Positions 44,388 to 57,160 of a stretch of 64,000 nt of DNA are shown piece after piece. The position numbers and the translations under genes are program-made. How positions within the stretch are numbered: the first letter of the stretch is position 1; each line of letters opens with the position of its first letter. The stretch is from an uncultured Paracoccaceae bacterium. Lineage in GTDB: Bacteria; Pseudomonadota; Alphaproteobacteria; Rhodobacterales; Rhodobacteraceae. The notes beneath the pieces were generated by a model. The model ran no database searches. It was not told the DNA's origin and saw nothing but the letters and a program-made list of their open reading frames with translations. The DNA lies in NCBI GenBank assembly GCA_947498415.1, contig CANMKB010000005.1, positions 186,001 to 250,000 on the forward strand, in the 5' to 3' direction.

Positions 44388-45620
44388 GTGTCAGGAGCTG
44401 TCCAAATGGAGCAGCCAGACCGAGAGGCCGAGCCGCATTTCTCGCATCCGGTGCGTCAGATTGTTCTGATGCTCGTCGTTCTTGGGTTTACCGGGGTGTT
44501 GACCTACGTCGCACTGCCCCGCGTATTTCCAGTTTTTGAAGCCAACCCCTACCTGAACGGCTTTATCGTTTTTGTGTTCTTTGTCGGGGTGGCCGCCTGT
44601 TTTGGGCAGGTGTTCTCGCTTATTCGATCCACCCGCTGGATCAAAGGATTTGCGACGAACCGCGAGGGGCATGATCTATATGAACCGCCGCAGCTTATGG
44701 TGTCGTTGGCCCAACTGCTGCGCCAACGCGGCGCACGCGGGCAGATCAGCGCGACATCGACGCGCTCGATCCTAGACTCTGTTGCTACGCGAATTGACGA
44801 AGCTCGTGAAATCACACGTTACATCGTGAACATGTTGATTTTCCTTGGTCTTTTGGGGACATTCTATGGCCTAGCGACCACGGTTCCGGCTGTCGTAGAT
44901 ACCATTCGCAGCCTTGCGCCCTCAGAAGGTGAAGGCGGGGTTGAGGTGTTTAACCGCCTGATGACTGGCCTTGAGGCGCAGCTGGGCGGCATGGGCATTG
45001 CCTTTGCATCCTCGCTTTTGGGACTTGCAGGTTCCTTGATTGTGGGGCTGTTGGAACTGTTTGCCAGCCATGGCCAAAACCGGTTTTACCGTGAACTCGA
45101 AGAGTGGCTCAGCTCTATCACACGTCTTGGCTTTTCCGGGGCAGATGGGGATGGCAGCGTTGAGCAGAATGTTCTTGGCGAAGTGCTGGGACATATGGCC
45201 GAGCAGATGGATCATTTGCAATCGATGTTCACACAAGCCGAAGAGAGCCGCCGACGTGTTGAAGGCCAAATTGGGGACCTGACGCAATCTGTTCAACAGA
45301 TGGTGCATCACATGAGTAACGCCAACACGGCTGAAGGCCCACTCTCGCGCGTTGCCGAAGGGCAAGAACGCTTGATCGAGGCGATCCGTGACAGCAAAAC
45401 CGGCGACGGAGGGGTGGATGCAGAAAGCAGAATGCGCCTGCGGTCAATCGATGTTCAGATGTTGCGTATTCTCGAAGAAATTTCGGCGGGTCGGCAAGAT
45501 ACGGTGGTCGAATTGCGTACAGATCTAACCGCCCTAACCAAAGCGATTAACGAAATCGGCGAGCCTAAATCAAAGGCCCGCCGCCGTCGGATTGACCCAA
45601 ACAAAGCGACTGAGGGTTAA
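44388..45620 (+). CDS. ExbB/MotA/ZorA-like proton channel subunit
   Basis: A 410-residue inner-membrane protein. TM helices lie near 24-45, 56-77, 145-170 and 198-226. The last two carry GLLGTFYGLATTVPAVV and GMGIAFASSLLGLAGSLIVG, the MotA/TolQ/ExbB core. A cytoplasmic part of about 180 residues follows, helical and charged (LGHMAEQMDHLQSMFTQAEE and EISAGRQDTVVELRTDLTALT), with a basic end RRRRIDPNK. It starts with GTG, 7 bases after AAAGGAA. Together with the next gene (3-base gap) it forms an ion-driven motor of the MotAB/ExbBD/ZorAB class; the power stroke partner is unknown. Confidence 0.88.
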   Translation: MSGAVQMEQPDREAEPHFSHPVRQIVLMLVVLGFTGVLTYVALPRVFPVFEANPYLNGFIVFVFFVGVAACFGQVFSLIRSTRWIKGFATNREGHDLYEPPQLMVSLAQLLRQRGARGQISATSTRSILDSVATRIDEAREITRYIVNMLIFLGLLGTFYGLATTVPAVVDTIRSLAPSEGEGGVEVFNRLMTGLEAQLGGMGIAFASSLLGLAGSLIVGLLELFASHGQNRFYRELEEWLSSITRLGFSGADGDGSVEQNVLGEVLGHMAEQMDHLQSMFTQAEESRRRVEGQIGDLTQSVQQMVHHMSNANTAEGPLSRVAEGQERLIEAIRDSKTGDGGVDAESRMRLRSIDVQMLRILEEISAGRQDTVVELRTDLTALTKAINEIGEPKSKARRRRIDPNKATEG

Positions 45621-45622
45621 TT

Positions 45623-47737
45623 ATGGCACTGTCACGGCGCACAGGACAACGGTTTCAAGCCTCGATCTGGCCCGGATTTGTTGACGCGATGACAGGCCTT
45701 TTGTTGGTGCTGATGTTCGTTTTGACGATCTTCATGGTTGTCCAATTTGTATTGCGTGAAACGATCACAGGCCAAGCCGACAAGCTGGATGCCCTATCAG
45801 CCGAGGTTGCAGCCTTAGCCAGCGCCTTGGGGTTAGAGCAGCAAAAGTCCGGTGAACTGCAAACTCAGGTCGGCACATTGCGGGCCACTCTGGTGCAGGC
45901 AGAAACGGCAGCCGAACGTCAGGCGGCCCTGATCTCGGCCCTGACAATTGAACGCGATAGCGCCTCGGCCGCGCTGGATATCGCCAAAAGCCAAATCACG
46001 ATTTTTGAGGCGCAAGTTGCTGGCCTATTGGCGCAGCGCGAAGACACACTTGCGGTCATTGCCGATTTGGAAGGTCAGCGCGATACTCTGCTGACGGAAC
46101 AAGAAGCGCTGAATCTGGCCTTGGCGCAGGCGCGAACCGAAATTGATGCCGGCGCTGAAGCGGCCCGTTTGGCTGCCGCACAACGTGAAGCTTTGGATGC
46201 TTTGGTCGCGGAACTGCGCGCCAAAGCGAATGCAGATGCAGAAACCAACACAGCCCTCGCAGCCCGCGTGACAGATTTGGAAACGCGTCTGTCCGAAGAA
46301 GAGCAACGCCGTCTGGCTGAAATCGCGGCGGCAGAGGCCATGCGTGCGCGGCTTGAAAACTCTGATGCCGAAATTACGGCCATGACCTTGGCTTTGGAAG
46401 AACAACGCAAGAAAGCAGAAGAAACGCTTACCTTGCTCGCCGCAGCCGAAGCGGCGCAACAAGACCTGGATCTCAAGTTGGCATCTGCTGTGCTGGCCGA
46501 GGAAGATCTTCAAAACCAACTGGCACAGGCGCTGTTGTCTTTGCAAAGCACTGAAGCCGCGTCCGAAGATGCCCGCGAAGAACTGGCGATCATTGTCGGG
46601 CGACTTGAAGACAACCAAGCAGAACTTGCGAAAAGTGAGGCGGAACTTGCCACGGTGCGTGCACAGCTGGAGGTCGCTCAAACGGGTGATGTCGAATTGC
46701 GCCAATCGTTAGAGGCAGCGCTTGCGGCACAGATCGCTGCACAGAAACAGAATGAAACGCTGACCGCAAATCTTGAAGAAGTGAAAACGCGCTTATCCGC
46801 GGCATTGGCTGATAAGCTTGCGGCTGAAACTGCCGTGGGTGACCAAGAAACCGTGCGTGCGCAACTTGCCGGGGCCCTTGCGGCGAAAATTGCGGCAGAG
46901 CAGGCGGCTGCGGTGAGCTTAAATTCAGCCGAAGAACGGGCACGTTTGTTGGCGCTGGCCAATCAAACTCTTGAAGATACGCGTTCGCGTGCCACCGAAA
47001 GCGAAAAGCAAGCAGCTGTGTTGAACCAACAGGTTGCAGCGCTGCGGACGCAATTGGGGGAGCTTCAGACATTGCTGGATGACAGCAAAGCCCGCGATGC
47101 TGCGGCGCAAGTTCAACTTCAAAGCCTTGGTCAGGATCTGAATGCAGCACTGGCCCGTGCCGCCGCCGAAGAGCGTCGCCGCCGTTTGCTGGAAGAAGAA
47201 GAGCGCAAGCGACTAGAGATCGAAGCGGCCCGACTGGCTGCCGAGGCCAGCACCCTTGCGAACGAAGCACAGGATTTAGCGCGATATCGGTCTGAGTTCT
47301 TTGGTCGGATGCGTGATCTTTTGGGCAGTCGTGATGGTGTGCGGATCGTCGGCGATCGGTTTGTGTTTTCGTCTGAGGTGCTTTTCCCATCCGGGGCCGC
47401 GACATTGGGCGTAGAAGGGCGCATTCAGATCGCAACCATCGCACAGCTGCTTGAGGAAGTCGCAGCCGAGATTCCGCCTGAGATCAACTGGGTGCTGCAG
47501 GTCGATGGCCATACCGACAATGTACCGATCATCAACGGCGTGCAGTTTCAAGACAATTGGGAACTTTCCCAAGCGCGGGCTTTGTCTGTGGTGCGGTATT
47601 TGGCCGGTGACCTTGGGCTTCCGCCGGATCGTCTTTCCGCGAATGGATTCGGAGAGTTCCAGCCGATTGACCCAGCTGACAATGATGTGGCGCGTGCCAA
47701 GAACCGCCGGATCGAGTTGAAGTTCACCGAGAAATAG
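45623..47737 (+). CDS. MotB/ZorB-like protein with long coiled coil and OmpA domain
   Basis: A 704-residue protein in three parts. First, a short cytoplasmic start and a TM helix (about 18-42) with the MotB-type proton-site Asp21 in WPGFVDAMTGLLLVLMFVL. Second, about 510 residues of Ala/Glu/Gln/Lys-rich heptads (45-554), for example LTIERDSASAALDIAKSQIT and LEEEERKRLEIEAARL. Third, a C-terminal OmpA peptidoglycan-binding domain from 555, with VLQVDGHTDNVPI, NWELSQARALSVVRYL and AKNRRIELKF. The N-terminal pattern resembles ZorB of the Zorya system, but no zorC/D/E genes are near. The coil, if fully extended, would be about 76 nm, far longer than the periplasm is wide. Confidence 0.88.
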   Translation: MALSRRTGQRFQASIWPGFVDAMTGLLLVLMFVLTIFMVVQFVLRETITGQADKLDALSAEVAALASALGLEQQKSGELQTQVGTLRATLVQAETAAERQAALISALTIERDSASAALDIAKSQITIFEAQVAGLLAQREDTLAVIADLEGQRDTLLTEQEALNLALAQARTEIDAGAEAARLAAAQREALDALVAELRAKANADAETNTALAARVTDLETRLSEEEQRRLAEIAAAEAMRARLENSDAEITAMTLALEEQRKKAEETLTLLAAAEAAQQDLDLKLASAVLAEEDLQNQLAQALLSLQSTEAASEDAREELAIIVGRLEDNQAELAKSEAELATVRAQLEVAQTGDVELRQSLEAALAAQIAAQKQNETLTANLEEVKTRLSAALADKLAAETAVGDQETVRAQLAGALAAKIAAEQAAAVSLNSAEERARLLALANQTLEDTRSRATESEKQAAVLNQQVAALRTQLGELQTLLDDSKARDAAAQVQLQSLGQDLNAALARAAAEERRRRLLEEEERKRLEIEAARLAAEASTLANEAQDLARYRSEFFGRMRDLLGSRDGVRIVGDRFVFSSEVLFPSGAATLGVEGRIQIATIAQLLEEVAAEIPPEINWVLQVDGHTDNVPIINGVQFQDNWELSQARALSVVRYLAGDLGLPPDRLSANGFGEFQPIDPADNDVARAKNRRIELKFTEK

Positions 47738-47802
47738 AAATTTGAAACGGCAGATCGGTCTGATCTGCATATCGTGCATCAAAATATGAGCGTCACAAAT
47801 GA

Positions 47803-47840
47803 TATCGCCCGCGGCCTTTAGGGACGCGGGCGATAATTTT
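47803..47840. terminator. bidirectional terminator between the ZorB-like gene and clpA
   Basis: An 11-bp perfect stem TATCGCCCGCG / CGCGGGCGATA with loop GCCTTTAGGGA (47803-47835), followed by ATTTTG on the plus strand. It separates two convergent genes. Confidence 0.72.
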
Positions 47841-47864
47841 GACGATGTCTTGGCGTTTGCCGTA

Positions 47865-50201
47865 TCAGTCCGCCGTCAGAAGAGGGGGCTGTTTGTCACC
47901 TGCGATACGCGGCTTGATTGGCCCATCCAACTTAAGGCTAAGGTCGCCATCTTTGACTGTCACTTTCACAACGCCACCTTTGGCTAGTTTGCCGAATAGC
48001 AATTCTTCGGCCAAAGGCTTTTTGATGTACTCTTGGATGACGCGGCCCAATGGACGTGCCCCCATGCGATCATCATAGCCTTTATCAGCCAGCCATTCTG
48101 CGGCAGGACGGGTGAGTTCGATGTGAACGTTGCGATCCAAAAGCTGTGCCTCTAGCTGCAGAACAAACTTTTCGACCACCTGCAAGATCACCTCTTTCGG
48201 CAATGCACCGAAGGAAATCACGGCATCCAGACGGTTGCGGAATTCAGGTGTAAAAGTGCGTTCGATAGCTGCGGTGTCTTCGCCCTCGCGACGATCACGG
48301 CCAAAGCCGATGGCGGCTTTCGCAAGCTCTGTGGCACCGGCATTTGACGTCATAATCAAGATCACGTTGCGGAAATCAACAGTGCGCCCGTTGTGATCTG
48401 TCAAAGAGCCATGGTCCATGACTTGAAGCAGAATGTTGTACACATCCGGGTGCGCTTTTTCCATTTCGTCCAGCAACAACACGCAGTGTGGATGTTGATC
48501 GACACCGTCAGTCAACTGGCCACCTTGATCGAAACCCACATAGCCAGGAGGGGCGCCGATCAAGCGGGAGACCGCGTGTTTCTCCATGTACTCAGACATG
48601 TCAAAGCGCAGTAATTCTACACCCAACGTGCTTGCGAGCTGTTTGGCCACTTCGGTTTTACCAACCCCGGTTGGACCTGCGAACAGGTAGTTGCCGATGG
48701 GCTTTTCTGGCTCACGCAAGCCGGCGCGGGCCAATTTGATGGCGCTCGACAAGGCTTCGATCGCTTTGTCCTGCCCAAAGACCACACGCTTCAGCGTTTT
48801 TTCGAGATCTTTCAGAACCTCAGCATCGTCTTTGGAGACGTTCTTTGGTGGGATCCGCGCGATTTTAGCAACGACGGCCTCGATCTCTTTGGTGCCGATG
48901 GTCTTGCGACGCTTGGATGCGACAACCAAATGCTGTGCAGCACCTGCCTCATCGATCACATCAATCGCCTTGTCAGGCAATTTGCGATCGTTGATGTAAC
49001 GTGCAGACAGTTCAACAGCGGTTTTGATCGCATCAGCGGTGTACTTCACACTGTGATGTTCTTCAAAATATTCCTTGAGACCTTTCAGGATCTTGATGGT
49101 GTCGGGCACCGAAGGTTCGCTTACGTCGATTTTCTGGAAGCGACGAGACAAAGCACGGTCTTTTTCAAAGTGCTGACGGAACTCTTTATATGTCGTAGAG
49201 CCCATGGTCCGCAATTTGCCTCCCTGCAAGGCAGGTTTCAGCAAGTTAGATGCATCCATTGCCCCGCCCGAAGTCGCGCCTGCGCCAATGACCGTGTGAA
49301 TTTCATCAATGAAGAGAACCGCATCCGGATGGTCTTCCAGCTCGGTGACGACAGCTTTCAGCCGTTCCTCAAAGTCACCGCGATAGCGTGTGCCAGCTAG
49401 AAGGGCGCCCATGTCGAGAGAATAGATCGTCGTCTCTGACAGAACCTCGGGTGTTTCACCGTTTACGATACGATAGGCAAGGCCCTCGGCAATTGCGGTT
49501 TTCCCCACGCCAGGATCGCCCACTAACAGTGGGTTGTTCTTGCGTCGGCGGCAGAGTACCTGAATGCAGCGTTCAACTTCGTGATCACGGCCAATCAGTG
49601 GATCAACGTCACCGTCATTTGCCTTGGTGTTGAGATCAACACAGTACTTAGCAAGCGCACTTTCTTTCTTTTCCTCAGATGCACCTCGATCAACCGTGGC
49701 AGCCGCTTCTTCGCCTTCGTCATCAGCACCGGTAACCGGACGGCTTTCACCAAAGGCTGGGTCTTTGGCAACGCCATGTGCGATGTAGTTTACAGCATCA
49801 TAGCGCGTCATGTCCTGCTCTTGCAGGAAGTAGGCGGCGTTGCTTTCGCGTTCTGCGAAGATCGCAACCAGCACATTCGCACCAGTCACTTCAGTACGGC
49901 CTGATGATTGCACGTGAATGGCAGCCCGCTGAATGACCCGCTGGAATGCAGCGGTCGGCACGGCTTCTGATCCTTCGAGATCTGTCACCAGATTAGACAG
50001 GTCTTCGTCAATGAATTCGACAATGGTTTGGCGCAGGTCATCTGTATCCACGCTGCAAGCTTGCATGACACGTAGCGCGTCAGGCTCTTCCAGAAGGGCG
50101 AGCAGAAGATGTTCCAATGTTGCGAATTCGTGTTTACGCGCATTGGCCTGGGCCAGTGCGGAATGAATTGCTTGTTCTAGCGTCGTCGAGAATGAAGGCA
50201 C
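47865..50201 (-). CDS. clpA: ATP-dependent Clp protease ATP-binding subunit ClpA
   Basis: ClpA unfolds substrates and feeds them to ClpP. The 778-residue AAA+ protein has the N-domain (MPSFSTTLEQAIHSALAQAN, then EFATLEHLLLALLEEP), D1 with Walker A LLVGDPGVGKTAIAEGLA and Walker B VLFIDEIHTVIGAG, and D2 with FAGPTGVGKTEVAKQL and VLLLDEMEKAHPDV. The ClpP-docking IGF loop is present (AAIGFGRDRREG). A long frame begins with ATG 50219, but GGAAGGAG lies inside it, 8 bases before an in-frame GTG at 50201 (normal start MPSFS). No clpS is adjacent. Confidence 0.96.
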   Translation of the reverse strand: MPSFSTTLEQAIHSALAQANARKHEFATLEHLLLALLEEPDALRVMQACSVDTDDLRQTIVEFIDEDLSNLVTDLEGSEAVPTAAFQRVIQRAAIHVQSSGRTEVTGANVLVAIFAERESNAAYFLQEQDMTRYDAVNYIAHGVAKDPAFGESRPVTGADDEGEEAAATVDRGASEEKKESALAKYCVDLNTKANDGDVDPLIGRDHEVERCIQVLCRRRKNNPLLVGDPGVGKTAIAEGLAYRIVNGETPEVLSETTIYSLDMGALLAGTRYRGDFEERLKAVVTELEDHPDAVLFIDEIHTVIGAGATSGGAMDASNLLKPALQGGKLRTMGSTTYKEFRQHFEKDRALSRRFQKIDVSEPSVPDTIKILKGLKEYFEEHHSVKYTADAIKTAVELSARYINDRKLPDKAIDVIDEAGAAQHLVVASKRRKTIGTKEIEAVVAKIARIPPKNVSKDDAEVLKDLEKTLKRVVFGQDKAIEALSSAIKLARAGLREPEKPIGNYLFAGPTGVGKTEVAKQLASTLGVELLRFDMSEYMEKHAVSRLIGAPPGYVGFDQGGQLTDGVDQHPHCVLLLDEMEKAHPDVYNILLQVMDHGSLTDHNGRTVDFRNVILIMTSNAGATELAKAAIGFGRDRREGEDTAAIERTFTPEFRNRLDAVISFGALPKEVILQVVEKFVLQLEAQLLDRNVHIELTRPAAEWLADKGYDDRMGARPLGRVIQEYIKKPLAEELLFGKLAKGGVVKVTVKDGDLSLKLDGPIKPRIAGDKQPPLLTAD

Positions 50202-50535
50202 TGCTCGAACTCCTTCCATCTGCGGTGTCCATCTAAAAAAGGAATCACGGGAACCGGAAACCCTTCAGAACACCTTAGTCCTGATCATCTTAAAGTTTGG
50301 TCTATCCACAGCTGGCTTCAAGGCTTTTCTTATTTTTTCCGCTCACATTTGACGTCAATGTTGTGACTTTTGCTTCATTTGTCGCAAATCACACATGCCA
50401 AAGACCGGATCACAAGGACCATTGGCAAAACGTCTTAAGAGCGGCAGCACGCTTGCGGTGACGCTGTTCCCCCAATACATACAGCCTGCCAGACGAAACC
50501 CGGTTTGGCAATAAGCTCAATGCATTAAAGGTCTA
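50202..50535. other. 334-bp intergenic region upstream of clpA, downstream of gloB
   Basis: No gene seen. The leftward transcript of clpA must start here. On the minus strand an A-rich stretch with TTGACG and, 17 bases on, AAATAA (about 50330-50360) could be a promoter, but the match is weak. No clear sigma-32 site was found. The gloB side has no good terminator. Confidence 0.4.
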
Positions 50536-51303
50536 TTAGAAGCTGTCTTTGCGGCGCCGCACCTCGGTGAAAACATCAACGGGGTCTGCACCTTCCATTC
50601 CAACCGCCTGTTGAACACCTTTGGTATGGGCCCGCAAATAGGGGTTCGTTTGCAGCTCTTCAGAAAGTTTTGATGGAACTGTCGGCTCTCCGCGGTTCCG
50701 CGCCTCATCTACAGCTTTGACACGAGCGTGCAGGGCTTCGTTCTCTGGATCGACAGTCAAAGCAAACTGACCGTTGCTTTGCGTGTACTCGTGACCGGAA
50801 TAGACAATTGTGTTGGCAGGGAGGGCTGCGAGTTTGGTCAGGCTGGCATGCATTTGCTCTGGCGTCCCCTCGAAAAGACGGCCGCATCCCAATGCCATTA
50901 GGCTGTCAGCTGTGAAGATCGACTTTGAACCTGGTAGGTAATAGGCGATGTGCCCAATCGTGTGGCCAGATACATCCAGCACATGAACATCTTCGCGAGA
51001 CAGAGAAAATGTCGTGCCGTCTTTGACCTTTACATCAAGCGCGGGCAGGCGATGTTCGTCGGCTTGAGCGCCGATCACAGTTGCATCGTAGGCGTCACGT
51101 AATTCTTCAACGGCGTCGACGTGATCCCAATGGTGATGTGTGATCAGGATGAAATCGAGTGTCCACCCGCGTTTCTCAAGTTCAGCTTTGATTGGTGCGG
51201 CCTCGGGGGCATCGACCAGCGCAGTTAAACCGCTGCCGGGAGCATGAAGCAGAAAAGCATAGTTGTCTGTGAGGCAAGGAATGGTGATGATTTCCAGAGG
51301 CAT
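50536..51303 (-). CDS. gloB: hydroxyacylglutathione hydrolase (glyoxalase II)
   Basis: GloB hydrolyses S-lactoylglutathione to lactate and glutathione. The 255-residue metallo-beta-lactamase-fold protein starts LEIITIPCLTDNYAFLLHAPGS and has the metal motif THHHWDHVDAVEEL, then VSGHTIGHIAYYLP, ADSLMALGCGRLFEG and YSGHEYTQSN, all glyoxalase II hallmarks. The C-terminal helical domain (NPYLRAHTKGVQ) is also typical. The divergent methyltransferase gene starts 98 bp away, and that pairing recurs, as I recall, in other alphaproteobacteria. Confidence 0.95.
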   Translation of the reverse strand: MPLEIITIPCLTDNYAFLLHAPGSGLTALVDAPEAAPIKAELEKRGWTLDFILITHHHWDHVDAVEELRDAYDATVIGAQADEHRLPALDVKVKDGTTFSLSREDVHVLDVSGHTIGHIAYYLPGSKSIFTADSLMALGCGRLFEGTPEQMHASLTKLAALPANTIVYSGHEYTQSNGQFALTVDPENEALHARVKAVDEARNRGEPTVPSKLSEELQTNPYLRAHTKGVQQAVGMEGADPVDVFTEVRRRKDSF

Positions 51304-51401
51304 CTGTGATCCTTTTTTCGCGACTATTGTGATCCTATCTTCTATCTAGTGCAAAACACTTTATGTTGTAGTCATAATTACTGTTCGCTTAGGCGGTATT
51401 A

Positions 51402-52139
51402 ATGCACTTAGACGTTAAAGATCTCAGAAACTTCTACTATCGCAGTATGCTTGGTCGTGCTGCGCAGAAGGCCATCCGAGACGAAGTGCGCCATTTATGG
51501 CCAGATGCAACGGGCCAAAGCATGGTTGGATTCGGCTTTGCTGTCCCACTGCTGCGTCCCTATTTGCCAACAGCGCGGCGGATCATCGGATTGATGCCAG
51601 CACCACAAGGGGTCATGCCATGGCCGTTGGGTATGCCGAATGTGTCCGCCCTATGCGAAGAAACACTTTGGCCGCTTGAAACTGGGCATGTTGATCGGCT
51701 TGTCATGATGCACGGGCTGGAAAACTGTGAACGCCCCACCGATCTTCTTGATGAGGCCTTTCGGGTCTTAGGCCCTGGCGGCCGGGCGTTGTTTATTGTT
51801 CCGCATCGTGCAGGGATGTGGTCGCGGTCAGATGCGACGCCGTTTGGGTATGGTCGTCCGTATTCGACCGCCCAACTCGAGGCCCAGCTGCGCAGTCACG
51901 GATTTATGCCAGAGCGCCACCGCACCACATTGTTCCAACCCCCAAGCCACAGACGGTTTTGGCGCAAGACTGCCTCGGTGTGGGAAAGCACAGGACGTGC
52001 TTTGTCGCCTGTGATGTCTGGGGGTGTTTTGATGGTTGAGGCCAGCAAGCGCATTCATGCGCCGACCAATGGATTGCGTAACACCGTGCGCAAGCCGCTA
52101 GAGATTCTCGCGCCAAAACCAGAAGTCGCGCCAATTTAG
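51402..52139 (+). CDS. SAM-dependent methyltransferase-fold protein
   Basis: A 245-residue protein that begins [25 protein letters not shown] and has a modified Rossmann motif I ([14 protein letters not shown]), an acidic/strand region around [17 protein letters not shown], a motif IV-like strand [38 protein letters not shown] (in part) and a Trp/Arg-rich second half. The glycine-rich SAM loop is poorer than in active enzymes, so activity is uncertain. It is divergent from gloB, and a role connected with glyoxalase is only a guess. Confidence 0.78.
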   Translation: MHLDVKDLRNFYYRSMLGRAAQKAIRDEVRHLWPDATGQSMVGFGFAVPLLRPYLPTARRIIGLMPAPQGVMPWPLGMPNVSALCEETLWPLETGHVDRLVMMHGLENCERPTDLLDEAFRVLGPGGRALFIVPHRAGMWSRSDATPFGYGRPYSTAQLEAQLRSHGFMPERHRTTLFQPPSHRRFWRKTASVWESTGRALSPVMSGGVLMVEASKRIHAPTNGLRNTVRKPLEILAPKPEVAPI

Positions 52140-52677
52140 GTGTTACAATCGTCGAGCTACGGGTTAAATCGCGTGACAAATTGACGCGAGTTTTGCCCGC
52201 AGAAAGGCAAACGATCTATCAAACGAATTTGCGCCCATTTGATCTCTGTTGACGCGTTTATTTCGGGTTGAACTCTAAGGTAAAATAAGACCGATGAGCC
52301 GCCGCGCCCTACTGTTTCAGTCAAAAGATACATTCTGGCTGTTCTATATTAAGGACTTAGCGGGTCATCGCCCTTCCTGACAAAATCCATGATTCCCGAC
52401 GATTCTGTCTATTTTTGATACTCGGATTCGGTAAATTTCGGGCATTCGGCTGTCAAAATATTTTCTGTGACACAACGTTATTTAATAAGAGTGCCTCAAA
52501 GCCCTAAAAACTAAGGGTCTTTTATACGGCTGACATAATGGCAAACGTTATTGATAGCTCAAGTCGGCTCTGCTACACCCCGGCTGGATTTTATAGTTTT
52601 GATTTGTATCAGAACCAGAAACGTCCTCGGACGCTGAGCAATCAGGGAACCGGGGCCAAAATATCGGAAGGGTGGAC
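52140..52677. other. 538-bp non-coding region before the ATP synthase operon
   Basis: No convincing protein gene. A small stem AAAG-CCCT / AGGG-T-CTTT (52498-52522) followed by a T-rich end could be a terminator. Candidates for the atp promoter are TTGATA-N17-TACACC (about 52550-52578), weak at the -10. The 9-mer AACGTTATT occurs twice (about 52475 and 52546), about 71 bp apart. A long 5' leader or a small RNA gene is possible but not shown. Confidence 0.4.
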
Positions 52678-53238
52678 GTGTCCGAACCAGCTTCGATTTC
52701 GCAAGGCATTGCTGCACGCTATGCCACTGCGGTCTTTGAGATCGCAAAAGAGTCCAATGACGTCTCTGCGCTAGAGACTGGCATTGATGACCTGAGCACC
52801 GCACTTGAAGAAAGCGCCGATCTGCGTGGCCTGATCAACTCTCCGGTTGTAAGCCGGGAAGAGCAGGGTACAGCAATCGCAGCTATCTCTAAGAAAATGG
52901 GTTTGCCAGATGTTCTCAAGAACACGCTGGCTCTGATGGCTGAAAACCGTCGCTTGTTCGTTCTACCGCAATTGGTAGCGGGCCTGCGTGCGTTGATCGC
53001 CGAAGACAAAGGTGAAGTGACCGCAGAAGTAACCTCTGCAAAAGCACTGACCAAAACCCAATCTGAGAAACTTGCAAAGACGCTGAAAGAGCGTGTTGGC
53101 AAAGACGTTAAGATTAAAGCGACCGTCGACCAGTCATTGGTGGGCGGTCTTGTCGTTAAGGTGGGTTCGAAGATGATCGATACGTCGATCCGCTCCAAGC
53201 TCAGCACTCTACAGAATGCAATGAAAGAGGTCGGATAA
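52678..53238 (+). CDS. atpH: F1F0 ATP synthase subunit delta
   Basis: Delta links the F1 head to the b stalk. The 186-residue sequence shows [57 protein letters not shown] and the C-terminal [26 protein letters not shown] (in part), standard for AtpH. A GTG at 52672 is in frame but lies within the ribosome-binding site; GGAAGGG (52666-52672) fits GTG 52678. First gene of atpHAGDC, with the F0 genes elsewhere, as in most alphaproteobacteria. Confidence 0.95.
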   Translation: MSEPASISQGIAARYATAVFEIAKESNDVSALETGIDDLSTALEESADLRGLINSPVVSREEQGTAIAAISKKMGLPDVLKNTLALMAENRRLFVLPQLVAGLRALIAEDKGEVTAEVTSAKALTKTQSEKLAKTLKERVGKDVKIKATVDQSLVGGLVVKVGSKMIDTSIRSKLSTLQNAMKEVG

Positions 53239-54777
<1,539 letters not shown>

Positions 54778-54789
54778 GGGGTTCGGACA

Positions 54790-55665
54790 ATGCCTAGTCT
54801 GAAGGACCTTAAAAACCGGATCCAGAGTGTGAAAAACACTCGGAAGATCACAAAGGCCATGCAGATGGTTGCCGCGGCGAAACTTCGCCGCGCGCAGGAT
54901 GCTGCCGAAGCGTCTCGTCCTTACACAGAACGGTTTAATGCCGTTCTGGGTGGGCTCGCGGCGTCTGTTGGCGGCTCTGATACTGCACCGAAGCTTTTGT
55001 CAGGTACTGGCAGCGATCAAACTCACCTGTTGGTGGTTATGACTGCTGAACGTGGCTTGTGCGGCGGCTTCAACTCTAACATCGCCAAATTGGCGCGTGC
55101 GAAAGCAAACGAACTTAAAGCTGCAGGCAAAACTGTTAAGATTTTGACTGTTGGCAAAAAAGGCCGTGATGCAATCAAACGTGAACTTGGTGATGCGTTT
55201 ATCGGCCATGTTGACCTGACCGAAGTCAAACGTGTCGGCTATGACAACGCGCAAGATATTGCACGTGATGTTCTGGCACGCTTCGACGGTGGTGAGTTCG
55301 ACGTTGCCACGATCTTCTACGCGAAGTTCGTAAACGTGGTTTCGCAGATCCCAACAGCACAACAAATCATCCCAGCGACATTTGACGCAGTGGAAGAGGG
55401 TGCCGAGGCGACTCTGTACGACTATGAGCCTAACGAAGAGGCCATCTTGGCTGACTTGCTGCCGCGCGGTGTCGCGACACAGATCTTTGCAGCTCTTCTT
55501 GAAAACGGTGCGTCTGAGCAAGGTGCGCGTATGTCCGCTATGGATAACGCAACCCGGAACGCGGGCGAAATGATCGACAAGCTGACAATCGAGTTTAACC
55601 GCTCACGTCAGGCCGTGATTACAAGCGAGCTTATTGAAATTATCTCGGGCGCTGAAGCGCTCTAA
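54790..55665 (+). CDS. atpG: F1F0 ATP synthase subunit gamma
   Basis: The rotating central shaft. The 291-residue sequence begins [35 protein letters not shown] with the typical N-terminal helix, has [29 protein letters not shown], and ends [20 protein letters not shown] followed by [22 protein letters not shown], the conserved C-terminal helix. Twelve bp after atpA and 15 before atpD. Confidence 0.98.
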   Translation: MPSLKDLKNRIQSVKNTRKITKAMQMVAAAKLRRAQDAAEASRPYTERFNAVLGGLAASVGGSDTAPKLLSGTGSDQTHLLVVMTAERGLCGGFNSNIAKLARAKANELKAAGKTVKILTVGKKGRDAIKRELGDAFIGHVDLTEVKRVGYDNAQDIARDVLARFDGGEFDVATIFYAKFVNVVSQIPTAQQIIPATFDAVEEGAEATLYDYEPNEEAILADLLPRGVATQIFAALLENGASEQGARMSAMDNATRNAGEMIDKLTIEFNRSRQAVITSELIEIISGAEAL

Positions 55666-57105
<1,440 letters not shown>

Positions 57106-57118
57106 AACTGGACCTCTC

Positions 57119-57137
57119 TTGCCCCTTCACGGGGCAG
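57119..57137 (+). other. small hairpin between atpD and atpC
   Basis: TGCCCC-TTCAC-GGGGCA (57120-57136), a 6-bp stem without a T-run, lies in the 55-bp gap just upstream of the atpC ribosome-binding site GAAGGAGG. It may reduce read-through or stabilise the upstream mRNA and so lower epsilon relative to beta. Confidence 0.4.
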
Positions 57138-57160
57138 GGGAACCCTAGAAGGAGGCCCCA

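Noticed and set aside
44388..47737. Complete Zorya anti-phage system
   Set aside because: Only ZorA/B-like genes are present. Neighbours are ChaC-like and clpA; no zorC, zorD or zorE.
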